Shown here in pieces: positions 31,687 through 34,447 of a DNA stretch of 34,447 nt. This DNA comes from Pseudoalteromonas luteoviolacea DSM 6061 (GTDB lineage Bacteria > Pseudomonadota > Gammaproteobacteria > Enterobacterales > Alteromonadaceae), in contig NZ_AUYB01000091.1 of NCBI RefSeq assembly GCF_001625655.1, forward strand, positions 1-34,447, written 5' to 3'. Position 1 is the stretch's first letter. Each line of letters starts with the position of its first letter. The notes beneath the pieces were generated by a model that did no database searches, was not told the origin of the DNA, and worked only from the letters and a program-made list of their open reading frames with translations. The position numbers and the translations under genes were made by a program.

Positions 31687-33828
31687 ATGATTAAAGATAA
31701 CTACAAGCTAAGGCCTGCAGGCCGGCATGTTCTAGCTATTGGACGTGAACTTATCAAAGATAATTATTCTGCAGTAATGGAATTAGTAAAAAACTCTTTC
31801 GATGCAGATTCTACACGTGTAGATATAAAATTTAATTTTGATAATGTGAATAAAAAGGTTGAAATTTCGGTTGTCGATAATGGACACGGAATGACTAAAG
31901 AGGTTGTTCTTGATAAATGGTTAATTCCTTCTACGGATGACAAGTTAAGAAGAAAAGTTAGCCCCAATGGAAGAGTTATGCAGGGGCAAAAAGGCCTTGG
32001 TCGATATGCCGCTGCAATTCTTGGAGATCAATTTCACATGAGAACAGCTTCTTCTGGAAAAGAGTTAGTTCTAGTAAATATTAATTGGAATGATTTCGAA
32101 AATGCCAAATATATGGATGAAGTAAATTTAGATGTAACTACAGAGCAACCATCACCAACAACGGGTACATGCATAACCATACTTGCAGAAGGGGAATATT
32201 ATGATTTTTGGAATGAAAATGGATTTAATGATTTAAAATTTGAATTAAAGAAACTTATATCGCCGGTACACGGAGATGAACTGGATAGTTTTGATATATA
32301 CCTTGATGTTAATAACTTGAATAAAAATGGTCTTTTTTCTGAGCCTGAAAAAATAGAGCCATTTCCGCTTTTTGATTTCTATGATTACAAAGTAACTGGA
32401 AAAATAAATGAAAATGGACATGGTTTTTTAAAATACTCTAATAATAAGGAGAAAGCGGTTGAAGAAGAACAGATTGACTTTAAATATGAAACTAAAACTA
32501 AATGTGGAATTATTGAAGTCGATATCAGAGTTTATGATAGGGAAACTTCATCTATTGATAAGCTGATTCAGCGCGGCCTCATTAATGAGGATGGGGAGTA
32601 CTTATCTAGGACACAGACTAAACGGTTGCTGGACCAGTCTAATGGCGTTGGTGTATACAGAAATGGCTTTAGAATAAGGCCGTTAGGAGATGCTAACTTT
32701 GATTGGCTTAAATTAAATCAGCAAAGGATACAAAACCCTTCATTTAATATTGGTAGTAATCAAGTTGTTGGCTTTGTAAGAATACAAAGTGAGAGTAAAT
32801 CAAACTTAAAGGAAACTAGTGCTCGTGATGGTTTAAAAGATAATGTAGCGTTTAAAAACCTAACAGATATTGTAAAGCGGGTTATAACTGAGCTAGAGGA
32901 AAGGCGATATGTTTATAGAAGAAAAGTTGGAATAAATAAAGAAGCTACCAAAATTGAAAGTAATTTTGAAAAGTTATTCTCTTTTAATAATGTAAATGAA
33001 GAAATTTCAAAGTGGTTGAAGTCTGAAGGTGTATCTGAAAAAGCTCAAGAAGAAATAAAAAATATACTTAAAACTAAAGAAGATGATAGCGCTAGGTTAA
33101 TTGAAGATATTCGAAAGAAAGTTGCAATATATCAAGGTCAGGCTACGCTCGGTAAAATAATTGATGTTGTCATACATGAAGGTAGGAGGCCGATAGGCTA
33201 TTTTAAAAATCAATCTAAAAACTTGGATTTTTGGTTTGAAAAATTTATAGCTGAAGGTGGTGATGAATTGCAAGAAAAAATATTAAATTCATTGGATGGG
33301 TTTAATAAAAACTCTGAGGCAATAAAAGAACTTTTTTCAAGACTAGATCCGCTAGCTTCAAAAAGCCGTGGAAAGAAAAAGTTAGTTAAGCTATCAAAAG
33401 TTATTCGCAGCTCAATAATGGTCTTTGAGAATTTAATTAATGATAGTCATGTTGAGGTTAAGCTAGAAGGTGACTTAGATATTGACTATGATGCTTGGGA
33501 GACAGATCTATATGTGATTATAACTAATTTAATAGATAATAGTTTGTTTTGGCTTATAGATAAAAATATTTCTAACCCATTAATTAGTATAAGTTTAGTT
33601 TCTGAAAATGGTGTTTTCCAATACCTTGACTTTAGAGATAATGGGCCAGGAATTTCAAAAAATTTGATAGAGTCAGAGGCTATATTTGAACCTCAGTTTA
33701 CGTTAAAAAAGGGAGGTGTCGGAATTGGTTTGCCAATAGCAGGCGAAGCTGCATATAGAAACGCTCTTGTTTTGAAAGCTTATGAGGCGGAATCTGGTGC
33801 TTACTTTCGATTACAGGTTAAGGATTAG
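31687..33828 (+). CDS. Histidine kinase with an extra N-terminal GHKL ATPase domain
   Basis: This 713-residue soluble protein has two ATP-binding domains. The N-terminal one is of the Hsp90/MutL/MORC type: N box ELVKNSFDAD (about 32-41), G1 VVDNGHGM and G2 QKGLGRYAAA. A middle region (about 150-430) resembles the transducer part of such ATPases. A helical segment with VIHEGRRPIGYF (His497) looks like a kinase phosphoacceptor box. The C-terminal HATPase has N box IITNLIDNSLFWL, G1 FRDNGPGIS and G2 GGVGIGLP. There is no membrane segment. A response regulator follows 10 bases later. The start ATG overlaps the TGA of an 8-codon ORF (31664-31690) that begins right after the helicase stop. DNA is visibly more AT-rich than the helicase gene. 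Confidence 0.85.
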   Translation: MIKDNYKLRPAGRHVLAIGRELIKDNYSAVMELVKNSFDADSTRVDIKFNFDNVNKKVEISVVDNGHGMTKEVVLDKWLIPSTDDKLRRKVSPNGRVMQGQKGLGRYAAAILGDQFHMRTASSGKELVLVNINWNDFENAKYMDEVNLDVTTEQPSPTTGTCITILAEGEYYDFWNENGFNDLKFELKKLISPVHGDELDSFDIYLDVNNLNKNGLFSEPEKIEPFPLFDFYDYKVTGKINENGHGFLKYSNNKEKAVEEEQIDFKYETKTKCGIIEVDIRVYDRETSSIDKLIQRGLINEDGEYLSRTQTKRLLDQSNGVGVYRNGFRIRPLGDANFDWLKLNQQRIQNPSFNIGSNQVVGFVRIQSESKSNLKETSARDGLKDNVAFKNLTDIVKRVITELEERRYVYRRKVGINKEATKIESNFEKLFSFNNVNEEISKWLKSEGVSEKAQEEIKNILKTKEDDSARLIEDIRKKVAIYQGQATLGKIIDVVIHEGRRPIGYFKNQSKNLDFWFEKFIAEGGDELQEKILNSLDGFNKNSEAIKELFSRLDPLASKSRGKKKLVKLSKVIRSSIMVFENLINDSHVEVKLEGDLDIDYDAWETDLYVIITNLIDNSLFWLIDKNISNPLISISLVSENGVFQYLDFRDNGPGISKNLIESEAIFEPQFTLKKGGVGIGLPIAGEAAYRNALVLKAYEAESGAYFRLQVKD

Positions 33829-33838
33829 GAGCGATTAT

Positions 33839-34447
33839 ATGAAGATTATTTTGGTTGAAGATGAAATAAGCTGTATTGAAGACTTTGAGGTAACTTTTCA
33901 ACGTTATATTGAGCAGCATAATGTTGCTGGCTATAAATATGAGATTGCAGAAAGCTTAGAGGAGGCTTTATCAAAACTAGATTCAAGTTTTGATGCAGCA
34001 ATTATAGACCTCAAGCTAAAAGATAATATTAATGGCGGAAACGAAGTAATTGATAGGATAAAAAATAACTTTAGGATACCAATTGCAGTTTTGACTGGTA
34101 CACCAAATAATTTAGACTTTGAATCTGCACCTTTGATGAAATTGTTCACTAGGGACGAAGGCTATGATAATGCATTAGACTTCTTAGTTGGTATTTTTAA
34201 TACAGGCTTAACACAAGTATTTGGTGGAAGTGGCCTTTTAGAGAAGGCATTACGACAAGTATTTTGGAAGAGTATACCGGAGTCTCTTGAACATTTCACA
34301 CCTGAATCTCCTTACTGTGGTTTAACTCACAAGCAGTTACTTAGATTTGCGATGTCACATATTATAGAGGAGTTAGAAAGTACTAATAGCCAAGATCCCA
34401 GTAATATCGCAGAGACCTATATATACCCAGGGCAAGAGCATGAAAAA
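33839..34447 (+). CDS. Response regulator, 3' end beyond the window
   Basis: The frame is open from ATG 33839 to the last base (203 codons), so the gene is partial here. The N-terminal receiver has VEDE (Asp8), phosphoacceptor Asp57 (AIIDLKL) and Thr86 (AVLTGTP). The conserved Lys position seems to be Arg105 or Lys101 (MKLFTRDEG), a deviation. Residues from about 125 on (FGGSGLLEKALRQVFWKSIP, then GLTHKQLLRFAMSHII) match no output domain that I recognise, and no helix-turn-helix is evident in the visible part. TAGGAG precedes the ATG. It is the likely phosphate acceptor of the dual-ATPase kinase upstream. Confidence 0.85.
   Translation, partial: MKIILVEDEISCIEDFEVTFQRYIEQHNVAGYKYEIAESLEEALSKLDSSFDAAIIDLKLKDNINGGNEVIDRIKNNFRIPIAVLTGTPNNLDFESAPLMKLFTRDEGYDNALDFLVGIFNTGLTQVFGGSGLLEKALRQVFWKSIPESLEHFTPESPYCGLTHKQLLRFAMSHIIEELESTNSQDPSNIAETYIYPGQEHEK

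Overview
The window reads as chromosomal DNA of a marine gammaproteobacterium, most likely Pseudoalteromonas or a close relative in the Alteromonadales. This is an inference from gene content and style: moderate-to-low GC, a TonB receptor, secreted M6 and RTX proteins, an H-NOX/kinase pair, a NudB-type Nudix enzyme, a bacterial TPMT, and a small leader peptide with a TPQVAGG motif. No rRNA, tRNA, CRISPR array, transposase or integrase was seen.

Layout. (1) 1-4.6 kb, minus strand: an OmpR-type two-component system and a TonB-dependent receptor, each with a Fur-box-like site in front. (2) 4.7-12.2 kb: mixed genes, namely a secreted CE2-type esterase, two small exported or membrane-anchored proteins, a small ORF with a SAM methyltransferase, NudB, a candidate structured RNA on the minus strand, a TPR protein and a secreted M6 metalloprotease. 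(3) 12.5-17.2 kb: a tight five-gene biosynthetic operon behind a strong Fur box (16/19 matches). It encodes a thioester-reductase-like SDR, a class III aminotransferase, an SRPBCC protein, an acyl-CoA-dehydrogenase-fold flavoprotein and a formyltransferase. An RND adaptor/pump pair follows (17.5-21.6 kb). (4) 21.9-23.4 kb: a hidden 59-residue RiPP-like peptide gene with its own promoter and terminator, then a MerR regulator divergent from thiopurine methyltransferase, whose promoter has the 19-bp spacer typical of MerR control. (5) 23.5-27.6 kb: a small membrane protein, an H-NOX nitric oxide sensor overlapping its histidine kinase, and an exported RTX-repeat protein behind an 8-codon leader. 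(6) 28.0-34.4 kb: a methyltransferase and a 1010-residue HKD nuclease/SF2 helicase with an S24-like C-terminus, then a more AT-rich pair. That pair is a 713-residue kinase with two GHKL ATPase domains and a response regulator that runs off the window.

How the parts may work together. Region 3 can be read as a short pathway: thioester to aldehyde, aldehyde to amine, possible flavin-dependent oxidation of the amine, then N-formylation, with export by the RND pump. With a Fur box in front, an N-formyl-N-hydroxyamine (hydroxamate-type) iron ligand is an attractive but untested product. Region 6 has the look of a defence or DNA-surveillance island. The HKD-helicase and the GHKL-kinase/response-regulator pair are the best candidates for a poorly described system. 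The orphan peptide at 21958-22137 is the other find that ordinary gene calling would miss.
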